The position numbers and the translations under genes were made by a program. Below, in pieces: positions 1-9,464 of a DNA stretch of 64,000 nt (position 1 is the stretch's first letter; the number at the start of each line of letters is the position of its first letter). The DNA comes from Pseudoalteromonas sp. MSK9-3 (GTDB taxonomy: Bacteria; Pseudomonadota; Gammaproteobacteria; Enterobacterales; Alteromonadaceae), in the NCBI RefSeq assembly GCF_003590335.1, contig NZ_MIET01000025.1, positions 1 to 64,000 of the forward strand. The letters run 5' to 3'. The notes below the pieces were generated by a model that worked only from the letters and a program-made list of their open reading frames with translations, did not search any database and was not told the origin of the DNA.

Positions 1-1
1 A

Positions 2-184
2 TTCAGAAGCCTCAAAACAGAATGGGTTCCAAGTACGGGCTACAACTCATTTAAGGAAGCAGAGCAAGATATTAGCTTTTATTTGATGAACTATTACAAC
101 TGGAGCAGGCCGCATAGTCATAATGATATGAAAGCCCCTGCAGTAGCAGAAGAAAAACTTAATTCACTGTCCGGAATTAGTTGA
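2..184 (+). pseudogene. IS3-family transposase OrfB, C-terminal part (cut by window edge)
   Basis: Frame 2 is open from the window start to a TGA at 182-184 and encodes the end of an IS3-family DDE transposase. It has the family C-terminal pattern FRSLKTEW, then GYNSFKEAEQDI, then YYNWSRPHSHND. The catalytic Glu would lie in or just before the first visible residues and cannot be checked. The gene is partial only because the window starts inside it, so whether the element is intact is unknown. The last codons run into the presumed right terminal inverted repeat, as is usual for this family. It differs from the IS3-family element at 53 kb, because the terminal sequences do not match. Confidence 0.85.
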
Positions 185-189
185 CCACA
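168..189 (+). repeat. Presumed right terminal inverted repeat of the IS3-family element
   Basis: The sequence TGTCCGGAATTAGTTGACCA followed by CA overlaps the transposase stop codon and ends in the CA dinucleotide expected at the right tip of an IS3-family element. The left end lies outside the window, so the repeat cannot be paired. Exact tip position is inferred. Confidence 0.5.
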
Positions 190-542
190 ACAATGCTGAC
201 TTTAAACAAAACTTTTGCATAGGAAGCCTAAGTTTAAAGTGAATAAGACTAGGCGTATTTACAATGTAATGGCAACAGGTAATTAATGTACATACGTATA
301 ATCTATAGCAGGGTTCGAGTGCTTTTTAGTCTGCCCTGTGTACATTGCGACTAAGCAAATTTACATAATAAGATTTGCCAATATTTTTTACACCTGATTA
401 TGCCATAAACAGTAGAATGATCTTAATGTCAGTTTGTTAAAACTGCGATTTTTATTGGCTGAAAAAGTGTAAAGACCTGAATTAAATATTTTATGCAGCC
501 ACAATTTTATGCAAATACTTAAGCTGATATCGAATGCATGAT
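190..542. other. Intergenic region, no gene seen
   Basis: About 350 bases between the IS end and the 3' end of the YdjM-like gene. It is AT-rich, and I see no open frame with a ribosome binding site, no RNA gene and no clear terminator. Confidence 0.5.
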
Positions 543-1250
543 TCAAAGCTGGTATTTACTAAAGTCAGGTAAAAACTGCATTTGTACTAGGGTATTTTTT
601 ATATTCAAGAATGTATTAAATATTTCATCATAGCTGTGCCAGATCCAATAAATGTTTAAACCTATAAAGGTAAATTGAAACAGTGTGGCTGTAATATATC
701 GTGTGTCGAATAGTTTTAAGGCACTGCCAAAAGATGCCTTGATTTCCTTATTATTAATATCGACGCTGTAACATTCGTCAAGAATAAGGTGTGTCAGACA
801 TCCAACTAATACATATATCGCAGATAAAACGGCCAAAGTAATTGAAAAATTAAGCCACATAGCTAAATTTAACGTCGTCAATACGACCAGCACAACGGCG
901 GAAATTGAATGAAATGAACCCCTGTGTACCGTGAAATGTTCAAAAATAGGCTTTATGGCAAAGTTGATAAAGCCATATATCAAAAGCAAAGAGGCCCAAA
1001 TTTCTAGTAGTGAGTTAAAGTCGAAAGAGAGTATAAAGATTGCACTGACCGCGAGAGAAAATATTGAAAAAAGCGTGTTTAACGACTTTGAGCGATCGGA
1101 GTCGAGATCAGGCACCAACCCAGCAAGAGAACCAATTATAAAAAGGCCACAGACTTGTATTAGTGGGATCAAGTCGACAGCTAATATGGCAGTGGACAGC
1201 GCTGCACTTGTAATGATAGATGCTTTGAAATGAGTGGAGAAATTAGCCAT
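543..1250 (-). CDS. YdjM/DUF457-type inner-membrane metal-dependent hydrolase-like protein
   Basis: A 235-residue multi-pass membrane protein with the conserved polar motifs of the YdjM (LexA-regulated, membrane-bound predicted metal-dependent hydrolase) family. These are GLVPDLDSDRSKS near residue 45, HRGSFHS near 110 and THLILDE near 152, set among several hydrophobic helices. The Asp and His residues in these motifs are thought to bind metal. The substrate is unknown for the family. In E. coli ydjM belongs to the SOS regulon, but I see no LexA-type palindrome just upstream here. It stands alone, with no co-directional neighbour. Confidence 0.75.
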   Translation of the reverse strand: MANFSTHFKASIITSAALSTAILAVDLIPLIQVCGLFIIGSLAGLVPDLDSDRSKSLNTLFSIFSLAVSAIFILSFDFNSLLEIWASLLLIYGFINFAIKPIFEHFTVHRGSFHSISAVVLVVLTTLNLAMWLNFSITLAVLSAIYVLVGCLTHLILDECYSVDINNKEIKASFGSALKLFDTRYITATLFQFTFIGLNIYWIWHSYDEIFNTFLNIKNTLVQMQFLPDFSKYQL

Positions 1251-1385
1251 GTAAATTTACTTCTTATGATTTATACAATTGAATATTAACATAATTAAAG
1301 TTATTCGCGTGTGGCCTTTTAGGAACAATCGTTTATGAGTTTTCGAATAAAGGAGCGGTGATAAGTTAGTTAATTGAAGCTTGAA

Positions 1386-1413
1386 GAGAGTGGCCTGTTA
1401 AGCCACTCTTTTA
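1386..1413. terminator. Hairpin downstream of the secreted-protein gene
   Basis: AGAGTGGC (1387-1394) pairs with GCCACTCT (1402-1409) around a 7-base loop. The T-run is on the plus strand, but the gene it would serve (stop at 1444) is on the minus strand, where the tail is weak. It is probably a bidirectional or weak terminator. Confidence 0.45.
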
Positions 1414-1443
1414 AAATCATATCCAATTTATGCGTTTTTATTA

Positions 1444-2106
1444 TTAATAATAGGCACCTAGCGTAACTTCGCATAATTCATAGTCGTACAGCATTACGTT
1501 TTTATAGTATGCTTTCACGTGACCATTGATTACCTTCCCTAACCTCGACTCTCCAATGAATTCATATTTAGCAGTACCTAGCTTCTGCAAGTATATGAAT
1601 TCGGCAACTGAAGTTTTATCTTTTTTCAGTTTTAGAGATATTTTAGTGAAATCACCAGCTTTTGGATATGATGCTTTATAAGTCCCTTTTACCAAATACC
1701 GCTCTCCGTGCGTCGCTTGATCATAAGGTGAATGAGCCCCAATAATCATACGTTTGTTAGATTTCACACAAATACGTCGATAAGGTTCGTAATTATTAGA
1801 CCCTTCAGATACGGCCTTATCTACGTAAAGAACGCCATAGTGGATATTACCACCGCCAGTTAAGTCGCTTGGCTCTGTCGTTGGAAACGGTGTAAAGTCA
1901 TCTGGCCTTGAGCCTGTTGAGTCTCCGGCCCCTGCTGAGTCATTTGCACCAAACACTTCGATATCAGAAAAGCCTTCATTTAGACTGCTATCTTGGTGCA
2001 TCTTGATAGTATTATCATTTTCAATAGAAGTTGTTTCTGCAGTATAAGCAATTGCGCTGCTGGCTATGATAGCCGCAGGCAGTACACACAGTGTATTAAA
2101 TTTCAT
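1444..2106 (-). CDS. Secreted protein of unknown function
   Basis: A 220-residue protein that I do not recognise. It begins with a clear Sec signal peptide (MKFNTLCVLPAAIIASSAIA). A low-complexity, acidic, Gly/Ser/Pro-rich linker of about 60 residues follows, and then a folded-looking beta-rich C-terminal half with two cysteines that could form a disulfide. The start has a good ribosome binding site (AAGGAAG). The gene lies only 9 bases downstream of the Maf/DUF115 gene, so the two are very likely co-transcribed. A periplasmic or extracellular location is inferred from the signal peptide only. Confidence 0.65.
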   Translation of the reverse strand: MKFNTLCVLPAAIIASSAIAYTAETTSIENDNTIKMHQDSSLNEGFSDIEVFGANDSAGAGDSTGSRPDDFTPFPTTEPSDLTGGGNIHYGVLYVDKAVSEGSNNYEPYRRICVKSNKRMIIGAHSPYDQATHGERYLVKGTYKASYPKAGDFTKISLKLKKDKTSVAEFIYLQKLGTAKYEFIGESRLGKVINGHVKAYYKNVMLYDYELCEVTLGAYY

Positions 2107-2115
2107 TGATCTTCC

Positions 2116-3972
2116 TTAATATAATTTAGGTTGTTTACTAAGTTTTTCTAATAATTCTAAAATGAGCTCTTCAAGTTTTATTTGAGTAAACTTTTTATAT
2201 TGAGCCCATTTAGATGGGGGGATATGGTTGATATGGCTTGCTATGGCGAGCGCTATATACTTGATTGAGCCACTAAGCAAAGTATAGGTTTTGTGGTCTT
2301 GAGATACTTTAAGCTCTTTGTTAAAAGCCTTTAATAGTTTCAGTAATTCGATATTACATTGCACACCCTGTATGTCATGCCGTAACCTTTCTAGCGCAAC
2401 CTTTCCTGACGAAAGCGCTTTTCTTGAGTCTACTTTACCTAAAATAGGTGCTTTCATTACAGTTTTAATATGGCTTAACATCAGTTCTTTTGGTGAGTTG
2501 CTGAGCGCAATATTTTTGAACTTCATTGGTTCACTCCCTAATATTAAGGCCCCATCACTGCAATTGATTAATTGTATTGAAGGTGATGATTTTATTTGTT
2601 CCTCAAGAGCTTGACGCGATTCATTAAAAATACGTGTGGTAAAGATAGACTTCCTAAAATTTCCAGTTACTTGAAGTTCAGGTTTAAATGCTAAAGAGGA
2701 TAGTACATTATTTTTTTCGTAGTAAATGGAAGACTTACTGTGATGGTGCTCAGGGTTTATGTATCCAAAGTCGCAACCTAACAGCGTAAATTTTTTGACC
2801 CCCATATGAGCAAGTGCTGCGACGGCCATATTAGATACTGTTGGGTTACAGTGGTAAAGTGGTTTTAGCTGGTGTACATTATCGCATAAAACTTCACCGC
2901 CAACGTCATTTCCTTTTGGGAATAGTACTGTGTAGTTAAATATATCTATGAACTTTGGATAGATGGTATTCAGACCAAGAAAAATAGTTTCTTTAAGGTA
3001 AGGGCTTTGTAAGTCGCTTTCTTTTAAATAGTAGCTTGCTGATGTGCGCTCCATTTCTACATGGATATCTGGTGTAATGCCTTTTCTCAATAGAGTACTT
3101 AATGCGGTTCCACAGGAGACTATCACAACGTCATTTTGTATCTCATTTAGGTAATCTATGTCATTGTCTAATGATGGTCCATTTCCAACAATAATAACGG
3201 AAGCTTTATTATTGTTGACCAGTAAATTCTGATAGTTCTGGAATGTTACTTTTTGTGCATTTTCTAGAGTTTGCTTTAAGCCTATGAGTTCATCTTCAAC
3301 GAACCCCCACATTGAGGCAAACCGGTTTCTCCAGTGTCGAAAGTTATTGTATATTTCATCGATGACATCTTCTGAGCGGTGTCTATACAAACTAATATCA
3401 GCAAGTAAATGGTGCCCTTGTGAATTTAGAGTATTGGTCATGAAGTTTAGGAAATGCTCATAACTATTGGCAAGAGATATAGTGAGCGAACCACCGCGTG
3501 ATTGGCAAATTTTTCTTAGTTCGTTTAAATCGCATTTTGAACAAGCCATTGCCAAGTGTAACTTGTTCGGTTCAATTATAATTACGTCGCTGTAATGGAT
3601 TGCATTAAGTAATAGGTCAATATGAAACCCGGCGCTTAAGCCTAGTACGACTAGAGTTCCTCTATGTGGCTTCGAGTTTGGCTTATAACCTAATTCTTCA
3701 GCATACTTACTGGTGCTATCAATGAAGCTTTGATGTGAAGGTTTGCTGTTTGTGGGAGTATTATGCATTACACCCCACTGTAAACTTAAGTGAAGTGGGT
3801 GTTGTAGGAATAGATTAACTTGCTGTGCACAGCAGTCTTTGGGTGCCTCACCGTAAAACTCTTTGATTGATGCGTCGATATATTGTGGAGAGTACTGATC
3901 ACTCCACGATGGTGATAACTTAAGGTTATCTTGTACATACAAAAATTCACGGTTTTTTAATATCAGTTCCAT
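2116..3972 (-). CDS. Maf-family (DUF115) motility-associated glycosyltransferase-like protein
   Basis: A 618-residue cytosolic protein with the DUF115/MptE-like core. The signature VGNGPSLDNDI lies near residue 260, followed by IVSCGTALSTLLRKGITPD. Further on come the segments HMGVKKFTLLGCDFGY and NPEHHHSK. In Campylobacter, Aeromonas and others, Maf proteins transfer nonulosonic acids such as pseudaminic acid to flagellin. Length fits the family (about 600-700). No flagellin or nonulosonate gene lies nearby; the only partner is the secreted protein 9 bases downstream. The acceptor is therefore unknown, and the flagellar role is only a family inference. Confidence 0.8.
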   Translation of the reverse strand: MELILKNREFLYVQDNLKLSPSWSDQYSPQYIDASIKEFYGEAPKDCCAQQVNLFLQHPLHLSLQWGVMHNTPTNSKPSHQSFIDSTSKYAEELGYKPNSKPHRGTLVVLGLSAGFHIDLLLNAIHYSDVIIIEPNKLHLAMACSKCDLNELRKICQSRGGSLTISLANSYEHFLNFMTNTLNSQGHHLLADISLYRHRSEDVIDEIYNNFRHWRNRFASMWGFVEDELIGLKQTLENAQKVTFQNYQNLLVNNNKASVIIVGNGPSLDNDIDYLNEIQNDVVIVSCGTALSTLLRKGITPDIHVEMERTSASYYLKESDLQSPYLKETIFLGLNTIYPKFIDIFNYTVLFPKGNDVGGEVLCDNVHQLKPLYHCNPTVSNMAVAALAHMGVKKFTLLGCDFGYINPEHHHSKSSIYYEKNNVLSSLAFKPELQVTGNFRKSIFTTRIFNESRQALEEQIKSSPSIQLINCSDGALILGSEPMKFKNIALSNSPKELMLSHIKTVMKAPILGKVDSRKALSSGKVALERLRHDIQGVQCNIELLKLLKAFNKELKVSQDHKTYTLLSGSIKYIALAIASHINHIPPSKWAQYKKFTQIKLEELILELLEKLSKQPKLY

Positions 3973-4382
3973 TGCCGAGCTAAGCCACTGTATCCATAAT
4001 TCGCAACTTTTTCATAAAGGGAGTATATAGTCAAATTAATATTCGTTACTTGTAGCTAAATATGGGAATTTTACGCTAGTAGTTAGAGCTGTGCGATGTA
4101 AGAATTACTAATTTACATTATTTAACAGCTTGAAACTCAGCTTTACCTCCTTTTTCTTTTCATTGCAATGTTGGTAACTTATTGTTTTTAATTAATATAA
4201 ATGTATTAATTTGTATTTATTTACAGTTTGGTAGCCTTCTGTTATCACCCTGTTTCTGTGGTGGTTGGGATCTGAACGCTTAGTCATTTATCGTTCATCT
4301 TCATCGCTCTAATTTGCAGCTACACAAATTTAATAAACGTGTATGGCGGCGGTTTGGCCATATCTAAGTGTAGAAGGTGAGT
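3973..4382. other. Intergenic region between Maf gene and TonB receptor
   Basis: About 400 AT-rich bases between divergent genes. It must hold both promoters. I see no convincing Fur box, riboswitch or small gene in it. Confidence 0.4.
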
Positions 4383-6959
4383 ATGAAAAAATCAGTTATT
4401 GCGTTGTCTATCGCTGCGTCTGTTCCTATGTTTTCAAATAGTGTACAAGCACAAGACGCCGTTAAACCTATTGAAAAAATTGAAGTGACTGGGTCTAAAA
4501 TTAAACGCTCAGATATGGAAACAGCCAGCCCTGTGACTATTATTGGTGCTGAAGATATTAAAGCCTCTGGCGCAGTTACCGTTGACGATATATTACAAGA
4601 TATGACGGCTGCTGGCGGAGCGATGACCAACCCAGGGGTAAATAATGGCTCAGGTGGTAACGCGAGTATTAATTTACGAGGTATGGGGGCACAAAGAACG
4701 TTAGTGTTGGTGAATGGTCGTCGTATGATCAATTCAGGTACAGGGGCTGCATCAACCGTTGATTTAAATACCATTCCAGTATCGATGATTAAATACGTTG
4801 AAGTGCTTAAAGATGGCGCATCAGCCGTGTACGGCACGGATGCGGTTGCTGGTGTGGTGAATATTATCCTAAAAGATGACTTTGAGGGTGCTGAACTGAA
4901 TGTACAAACAGGTTTAAGCGGTGAAGGCGATGCGCAAAGAAATAGTATTGATCTGACATTTGGTAACAGTTTCGACAAAGGCAATATGGTATTTGGTCTG
5001 CAATATATGGATAGAGGAGAGGCGAGCCAAGCAGATCGAGATTTTTCAAAATGCCCAATTACTGAAAGTGCCGATGGTACCGAGTTACTGTGTGGGGGTT
5101 CTTCAATTACGCCCAACGGTCATCTTTATTTAGAAAATGGCAAAGAGTTACAAGGCAGTCCTGATGGCTCTTACAGCGAATACAACCCTGAGTCAGATCC
5201 GTACAATTACTCTGAAGATAGTTACCTTTATACTCCAATGCAAAGCTTGAATCTAACAGGAGTTGTTAACTATGAACTGTCTGATGACACCACACTATTC
5301 ACCGAGGCGATGTATACAAAACGTTGGTCAGAGCAACAAATGGCACCTCAGCCTGTGTGGTTCGATTTTACTTACACGGAGGAAATGGGAGATGACTTAC
5401 TAGAGCATGGTGCAGAGTATGGTGATACTGTGCATTATCGTCGTCGTATGAGCGATACAGGTACGCGGGACTTTTCTCAAGTCGTTGATACTCTGCGTAC
5501 GGTCGTCGGGTTAGAGGGGGTATTAGAAAATGATTACAATTGGGATGTTGCATTAAATTTTGGCAGAAATGATTCAGTCGATAAGCTATCTAACTTACAT
5601 AATGTTGGCAGCTTAACAGAAGATATAGAAAATGGTGCGTTTAACCCATTAGATCAAGCGTCTTGGTCTGCTGAAAACATGTCTGATTATATTTATACTG
5701 AGCAAAATACCGGTGGCAGTCAAATGCTGAACTTAAGTGCTTCATTGTCAGGAGAGCTATTTGAGTTACCAGCCGGTTATATGGGGTTTGCAACAGGAAT
5801 TGAAAGTCGTACTGAAAAGGCGTGGTACACGCCTGATTCACTGACTTCACAAGGGCTTGCCAATGATCCTAAAGTTGAGCCAACCAGCGGTTCTTATGAT
5901 GTGAATGAAGCATTTTTAGAGCTGGCAGTACCTGTATTGACAGACTTACCGTTTGCGCAGCAAGTGGATTTAAGTGCTGCTGTTAGGGCATTTGATTACT
6001 CTAGCTTTGGTAGTGACTCTACTTGGAAGTTAGGGTTTACGTGGAAAGTGAATGATGAATTTATGTTTCGTGGCGTGCGCTCAACCGCGTTTAGAGCGCC
6101 AACAGTCGATGAGCTTTATGGTGGTAACTCCCCGTCGTTTGAGCAAATTAATCACGCGTTATTAGATAGTCAAGCAGAGGTTACTGTAGGTGGTAATGAT
6201 CAGTTAACACCTGAAGAAGCTGACACGCTGACCGCAGGGCTTGTCTATGAGCCACAATGGCTACAAGGTTTATCGATGACGCTTGACTATTATGATATTG
6301 CAATTAGTAACGCCATTGGCAGTGTCGACAATCAGTTTATTGTTGATAGCTGTATCGACAGCAGTGGGCAGCTAAAAAACCAAGATTCAGCAGTATGTCA
6401 ATCAGCGAACGTACAGGTGTCGAATGGGAAGGCGACGTTTAATAATCAACTGCAAAATATTGGCGAAGAAATAACGCGTGGGGTTGATTTAAACTTACTC
6501 TATAAGTTTGATGCTATGGGCTATAACTGGTCAGCGGGGTTAGATACGTCATTTTTACATGAACGTATTGTAACCAATGCGGGTGAGAGCATTGATTATA
6601 CTGGGCTTATCACCTCGGGCACCGGCGGCTATGCCGATATTAAGTCAAATCTAACTTTGGCTGTTAAGTCTGATGATTGGAGTGCCAATTATAAAATACG
6701 CTATATTTCGGGTATGGACAGTTATGCGTGTCTAAGTGAGCCTACTTCGTGTTATGCGCCAAGTACGCCGTCAGTTATGTATCATGACTTGTCTGGGAGT
6801 TATTTTATAAATGAAAGTGTAAAAGTATCGGCTGGCATTAATAACCTATTTGATGAACAACCCCCTTATTATACCGGCAATAATGACTCAAATACGGATC
6901 CGTATACGTACGACACGTTAGGTCGCTATTTCTTCGCAGGTGTTAATGTAGCATTTTAG
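4383..6959 (+). CDS. TonB-dependent outer-membrane receptor
   Basis: An 858-residue TonB-dependent receptor. It has a signal peptide ending near QAQDA and a TonB-box-like stretch EKIEVTGSKIKR. The plug domain follows, with LRGMGAQRTLVLVNGRR and DGASAVYGTDAVAGVVNI. The beta-barrel ends in the expected aromatic terminus (YFFAGVNVAF). The ATG at 4383 was chosen because AAGGTGA lies just upstream; the in-frame GTG at 4377 would overlap that site. The plug motifs match the oligosaccharide/peptide-type receptors common in Alteromonadales more than siderophore receptors. The ligand cannot be assigned. It probably draws energy from a TonB complex such as the one at 39-44 kb. Confidence 0.92.
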   Translation: MKKSVIALSIAASVPMFSNSVQAQDAVKPIEKIEVTGSKIKRSDMETASPVTIIGAEDIKASGAVTVDDILQDMTAAGGAMTNPGVNNGSGGNASINLRGMGAQRTLVLVNGRRMINSGTGAASTVDLNTIPVSMIKYVEVLKDGASAVYGTDAVAGVVNIILKDDFEGAELNVQTGLSGEGDAQRNSIDLTFGNSFDKGNMVFGLQYMDRGEASQADRDFSKCPITESADGTELLCGGSSITPNGHLYLENGKELQGSPDGSYSEYNPESDPYNYSEDSYLYTPMQSLNLTGVVNYELSDDTTLFTEAMYTKRWSEQQMAPQPVWFDFTYTEEMGDDLLEHGAEYGDTVHYRRRMSDTGTRDFSQVVDTLRTVVGLEGVLENDYNWDVALNFGRNDSVDKLSNLHNVGSLTEDIENGAFNPLDQASWSAENMSDYIYTEQNTGGSQMLNLSASLSGELFELPAGYMGFATGIESRTEKAWYTPDSLTSQGLANDPKVEPTSGSYDVNEAFLELAVPVLTDLPFAQQVDLSAAVRAFDYSSFGSDSTWKLGFTWKVNDEFMFRGVRSTAFRAPTVDELYGGNSPSFEQINHALLDSQAEVTVGGNDQLTPEEADTLTAGLVYEPQWLQGLSMTLDYYDIAISNAIGSVDNQFIVDSCIDSSGQLKNQDSAVCQSANVQVSNGKATFNNQLQNIGEEITRGVDLNLLYKFDAMGYNWSAGLDTSFLHERIVTNAGESIDYTGLITSGTGGYADIKSNLTLAVKSDDWSANYKIRYISGMDSYACLSEPTSCYAPSTPSVMYHDLSGSYFINESVKVSAGINNLFDEQPPYYTGNNDSNTDPYTYDTLGRYFFAGVNVAF

Positions 6960-7005
6960 TTTTACATATAACACTTAACCTCAGTTTCACTCAATAAGAC
7001 CGACC

Positions 7006-7031
7006 AAAGGCACGCGATAGCGTGCCTTTTA
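7006..7031. terminator. Bidirectional intrinsic terminator between convergent genes
   Basis: AAAGGCACGC (7006-7015), loop GATA, GCGTGCCTTTT (7020-7030). It follows the TonB receptor and sits just before the 3' end of the convergent porin gene, so it can serve both. Confidence 0.85.
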
Positions 7032-7041
7032 TATGGCTGAC

Positions 7042-7824
7042 TCAAAATGTCCATGCTACATGAAGTTGTGGCGCAGATTCATTAACCGTTCCTCCTAACT
7101 TATTACGCCATATTTGCCACTCTATACCGAGCATCAGTGTGTCACTTTGGTTACCTAGTGCATGCCCTAGATCCCATTGTAAAATAGGTTGGGCAAGTAA
7201 CCAGTCATTCACATAGGCGCCAAATTCATTTTGCCGGGAACCTATATATTCAGCATGGCCGGTAAATAAAAACTTTTGGTTGCCCAAGGTGAAAGGGTAG
7301 CCCCAAGCAAGATCAAACATCCAAGCGTTACTTTGCGATGGTACCCCTTGTTTTGCGACTCCTGCGCTGTCATCAAAATAACCAGTGATGGTAGTAGACA
7401 CATAATTGAAACCTGGAATATCCCAGCTAAGTTTGACGCCAGGTAAGTATTTTACCACTTTTGGGTCGCCTGCAATGTTGACCCCCATGACTAAACCAAC
7501 ATCTTTAAGAAACCCTTTTTTAAAGGAGTAGTCACTGACTGCGCTTAAGCTTACAGTTGAGTACCACTCCATATAAAAATCACGGTCTTGATAGTTATCT
7601 TCTATGTCGTCATCGATATAATCAACAAAGAAAAAATTATCCCCGTAGTCATAGCCAGATGCATGTTGAAGCGAAAAAACACTGGTTTTCGCTTCATCTA
7701 AAGTAAAGGGGTTGGTAAATTCTCCACGATTAACATGAAGCTGGGTTTTACTCCAATTAGCTGCAAGCGACGACGTGGAGCAAGTAATTAAATAGGTAGA
7801 TATGAGTATGAGAGGTTTATTCAT
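7042..7824 (-). CDS. Tsx/OmpK-family outer-membrane channel
   Basis: A 260-residue outer-membrane barrel of the nucleoside-specific channel (Tsx/OmpK) family. It has a signal peptide ending at SSLAA, then ANWSKTQLHVNRGEF. Acidic and aromatic strands follow (YGDNFFFVDYID, DFYMEWYSTVSL), and it ends in the typical LHVAWTF terminal strand. In enterics Tsx passes nucleosides; in Vibrio the relative OmpK is a phage receptor. The family assignment is firm, but the transported solute is inferred. It lies 3' to 5' behind the NhaC gene, with a terminator between them, so they are probably separate units. Confidence 0.82.
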   Translation of the reverse strand: MNKPLILISTYLITCSTSSLAANWSKTQLHVNRGEFTNPFTLDEAKTSVFSLQHASGYDYGDNFFFVDYIDDDIEDNYQDRDFYMEWYSTVSLSAVSDYSFKKGFLKDVGLVMGVNIAGDPKVVKYLPGVKLSWDIPGFNYVSTTITGYFDDSAGVAKQGVPSQSNAWMFDLAWGYPFTLGNQKFLFTGHAEYIGSRQNEFGAYVNDWLLAQPILQWDLGHALGNQSDTLMLGIEWQIWRNKLGGTVNESAPQLHVAWTF

Positions 7825-7869
7825 TGTGTAGGCACTTTCCGTAGGTACGTGAGCAACAATGAAGAGTAT

Positions 7870-7894
7870 AGCAAAGGCACCACAGAGGGTGCCT
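7870..7894 (-). terminator. Intrinsic terminator of the nhaC gene
   Basis: AGGCACC (7875-7881) pairs with GGTGCCT (7888-7894). Read on the minus strand the hairpin is followed by TTTGCT, 17 bases after the nhaC stop. Confidence 0.65.
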
Positions 7895-7910
7895 AGAAAC
7901 GTTTATATTA

Positions 7911-9212
7911 TTACGCTTTATTTCGTCTTAAGCATATGACTGCGACCGCTGTAAATGCCAAAATAAAACAGTAATACGAAGATGTTGAAACATCCCAAGG
8001 GCTGATCTTAAATGTGGCACCTAATAACAAAGCTTGTGCGCCGTATGGCAATGAACCTTGCATAACACAGGCAAAAATATCGAGTAAGCTAGCTGAACGC
8101 TTAGCGGGGATATTACCGTCATCTGCCAGCTTTTTGGCAACAGGGCCAGCAACAATAATACTCACAGTATTGTTGGCGATACATAAATTACTGGTGAGCA
8201 CCAAAGCTGCAATCCCTAACTGATCAGCAACTTTTCTGTGCCACTTAGCAATAATAGAGGTAAGCCATTGTATTTTTTTAGCTAAGTAATCTAAACCGCC
8301 ATTGATACGAATAAATTCAGATAAGCCGCCAATAAACATAGAGAGTAAGAATATTTCCTGCATACTGCTAAAACCGTCATATACGTCTTTAGCAAAACTT
8401 GCGACTTCATAATCGCCCGTAAAGCCCATTGCAGCGGCAAAGAGAATACCACTGAATAGCACTACGAATACGTTCATACCCGCGACGGCCAAGAATAAAA
8501 TAAAGGCATAAGGCAATACCAACAGCCAATCAAACTCTTTAGTTTCAACCGGTTGGGGCTCTGGTGTTAAAAACACTAATAAGCAAACGGTTAAGATAGC
8601 CGCTGGTAACGCAATTTTCAGGTTCTCTCTGAACTTGTCCTTCATTTCGCACCCTTGTGTGCGGGTGGCTGCAATGGTTGTATCTGAAATTATCGATAAA
8701 TTATCACCAAACATGGCACCTGACACAATGGTACCTGCCATTACAGCAGGGTCTATACCCGTTTTAACAGACACAGCTAAAGCAATGGGCCCAATGGCGC
8801 CAATTGTCCCCATTGAAGTACCCATAGCAGTAGATACAACCGCGGCTATGAGGAAAAGACCAGGGAGTAAAAATGCGGGTGGGATAAGCGATAAGCCGGC
8901 ATTTACTACAGCATCAACTCCCCCTGTTGCACTGGCAACAGCAGAGAAAGCGCCTGCTAATAAGTATATAAGGCACATGGTAATGATGTTGCTATGACCT
9001 GCACCCTTGATGAAGGTTTCTACACTTTGATTGATAGATGCTTTATTGACTAAAAAGGCAATCACAATGGCAGGTAAAATCGCGACGGGTGCAGGGAGTT
9101 GATAAAATGCATAGTCAACGCCCTGAGACTGTAAATACAGCCCAACGCCTAAAAATAACGCGACAAAAGTCAGTAAAGGTAACAAAGATAACTTTGCAGC
9201 TAGTTTATTCAT
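7911..9212 (-). CDS. nhaC: NhaC-family Na+/H+ antiporter
   Basis: A 433-residue inner-membrane transporter with about 11-12 hydrophobic segments. It carries NhaC-family motifs such as GTSMGTIGAIGPIALAV, SGAMFGDNLSIISDTTIAA and the C-terminal PYGAQALLLG. The family exchanges Na+ (or an organic substrate such as malate in relatives) for protons, which fits a marine lifestyle. The start at 9212 was chosen because AGGAG lies five bases upstream; an upstream in-frame ATG at 9224 has no such site. The neighbours do not suggest a special substrate. Confidence 0.85.
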   Translation of the reverse strand: MNKLAAKLSLLPLLTFVALFLGVGLYLQSQGVDYAFYQLPAPVAILPAIVIAFLVNKASINQSVETFIKGAGHSNIITMCLIYLLAGAFSAVASATGGVDAVVNAGLSLIPPAFLLPGLFLIAAVVSTAMGTSMGTIGAIGPIALAVSVKTGIDPAVMAGTIVSGAMFGDNLSIISDTTIAATRTQGCEMKDKFRENLKIALPAAILTVCLLVFLTPEPQPVETKEFDWLLVLPYAFILFLAVAGMNVFVVLFSGILFAAAMGFTGDYEVASFAKDVYDGFSSMQEIFLLSMFIGGLSEFIRINGGLDYLAKKIQWLTSIIAKWHRKVADQLGIAALVLTSNLCIANNTVSIIVAGPVAKKLADDGNIPAKRSASLLDIFACVMQGSLPYGAQALLLGATFKISPWDVSTSSYYCFILAFTAVAVICLRRNKA

Positions 9213-9365
9213 TGGCTCCTGCATTGAGGCCTCATATCAAGATTATTATTTATTGTTATGCAGCCATTGTTTTCACATTAAAGCGCATAATTCAAGTAAT
9301 AGTTAAAATGGATGTGCGAATGTATAGATGGCTAGATGGTTTGTCAATCATAATCGATGATAAAC

Positions 9366-9389
9366 ATAAGCCACTAAGATGTGGCTTAT
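9366..9389. terminator. Hairpin downstream of the IucB-like gene
   Basis: A perfect 9-base stem, ATAAGCCAC (9366-9374) with GTGGCTTAT (9381-9389). It lies 76 bases past the stop of the minus-strand IucB-like gene. There is no strong T-run, so termination is only probable. Confidence 0.4.
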
Positions 9390-9464
9390 TAATGAATGCT
9401 GACTTTAGCGTTCAGCATTATGCTTTGAGGTCATTATGTTATGTATTGCAGGCGAGGTGCAGCG

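Noticed and set aside
931-1233. Plus-strand 100-codon frame
   Set aside because: It lies antisense within the YdjM-like gene and shows no family signal or ribosome site.
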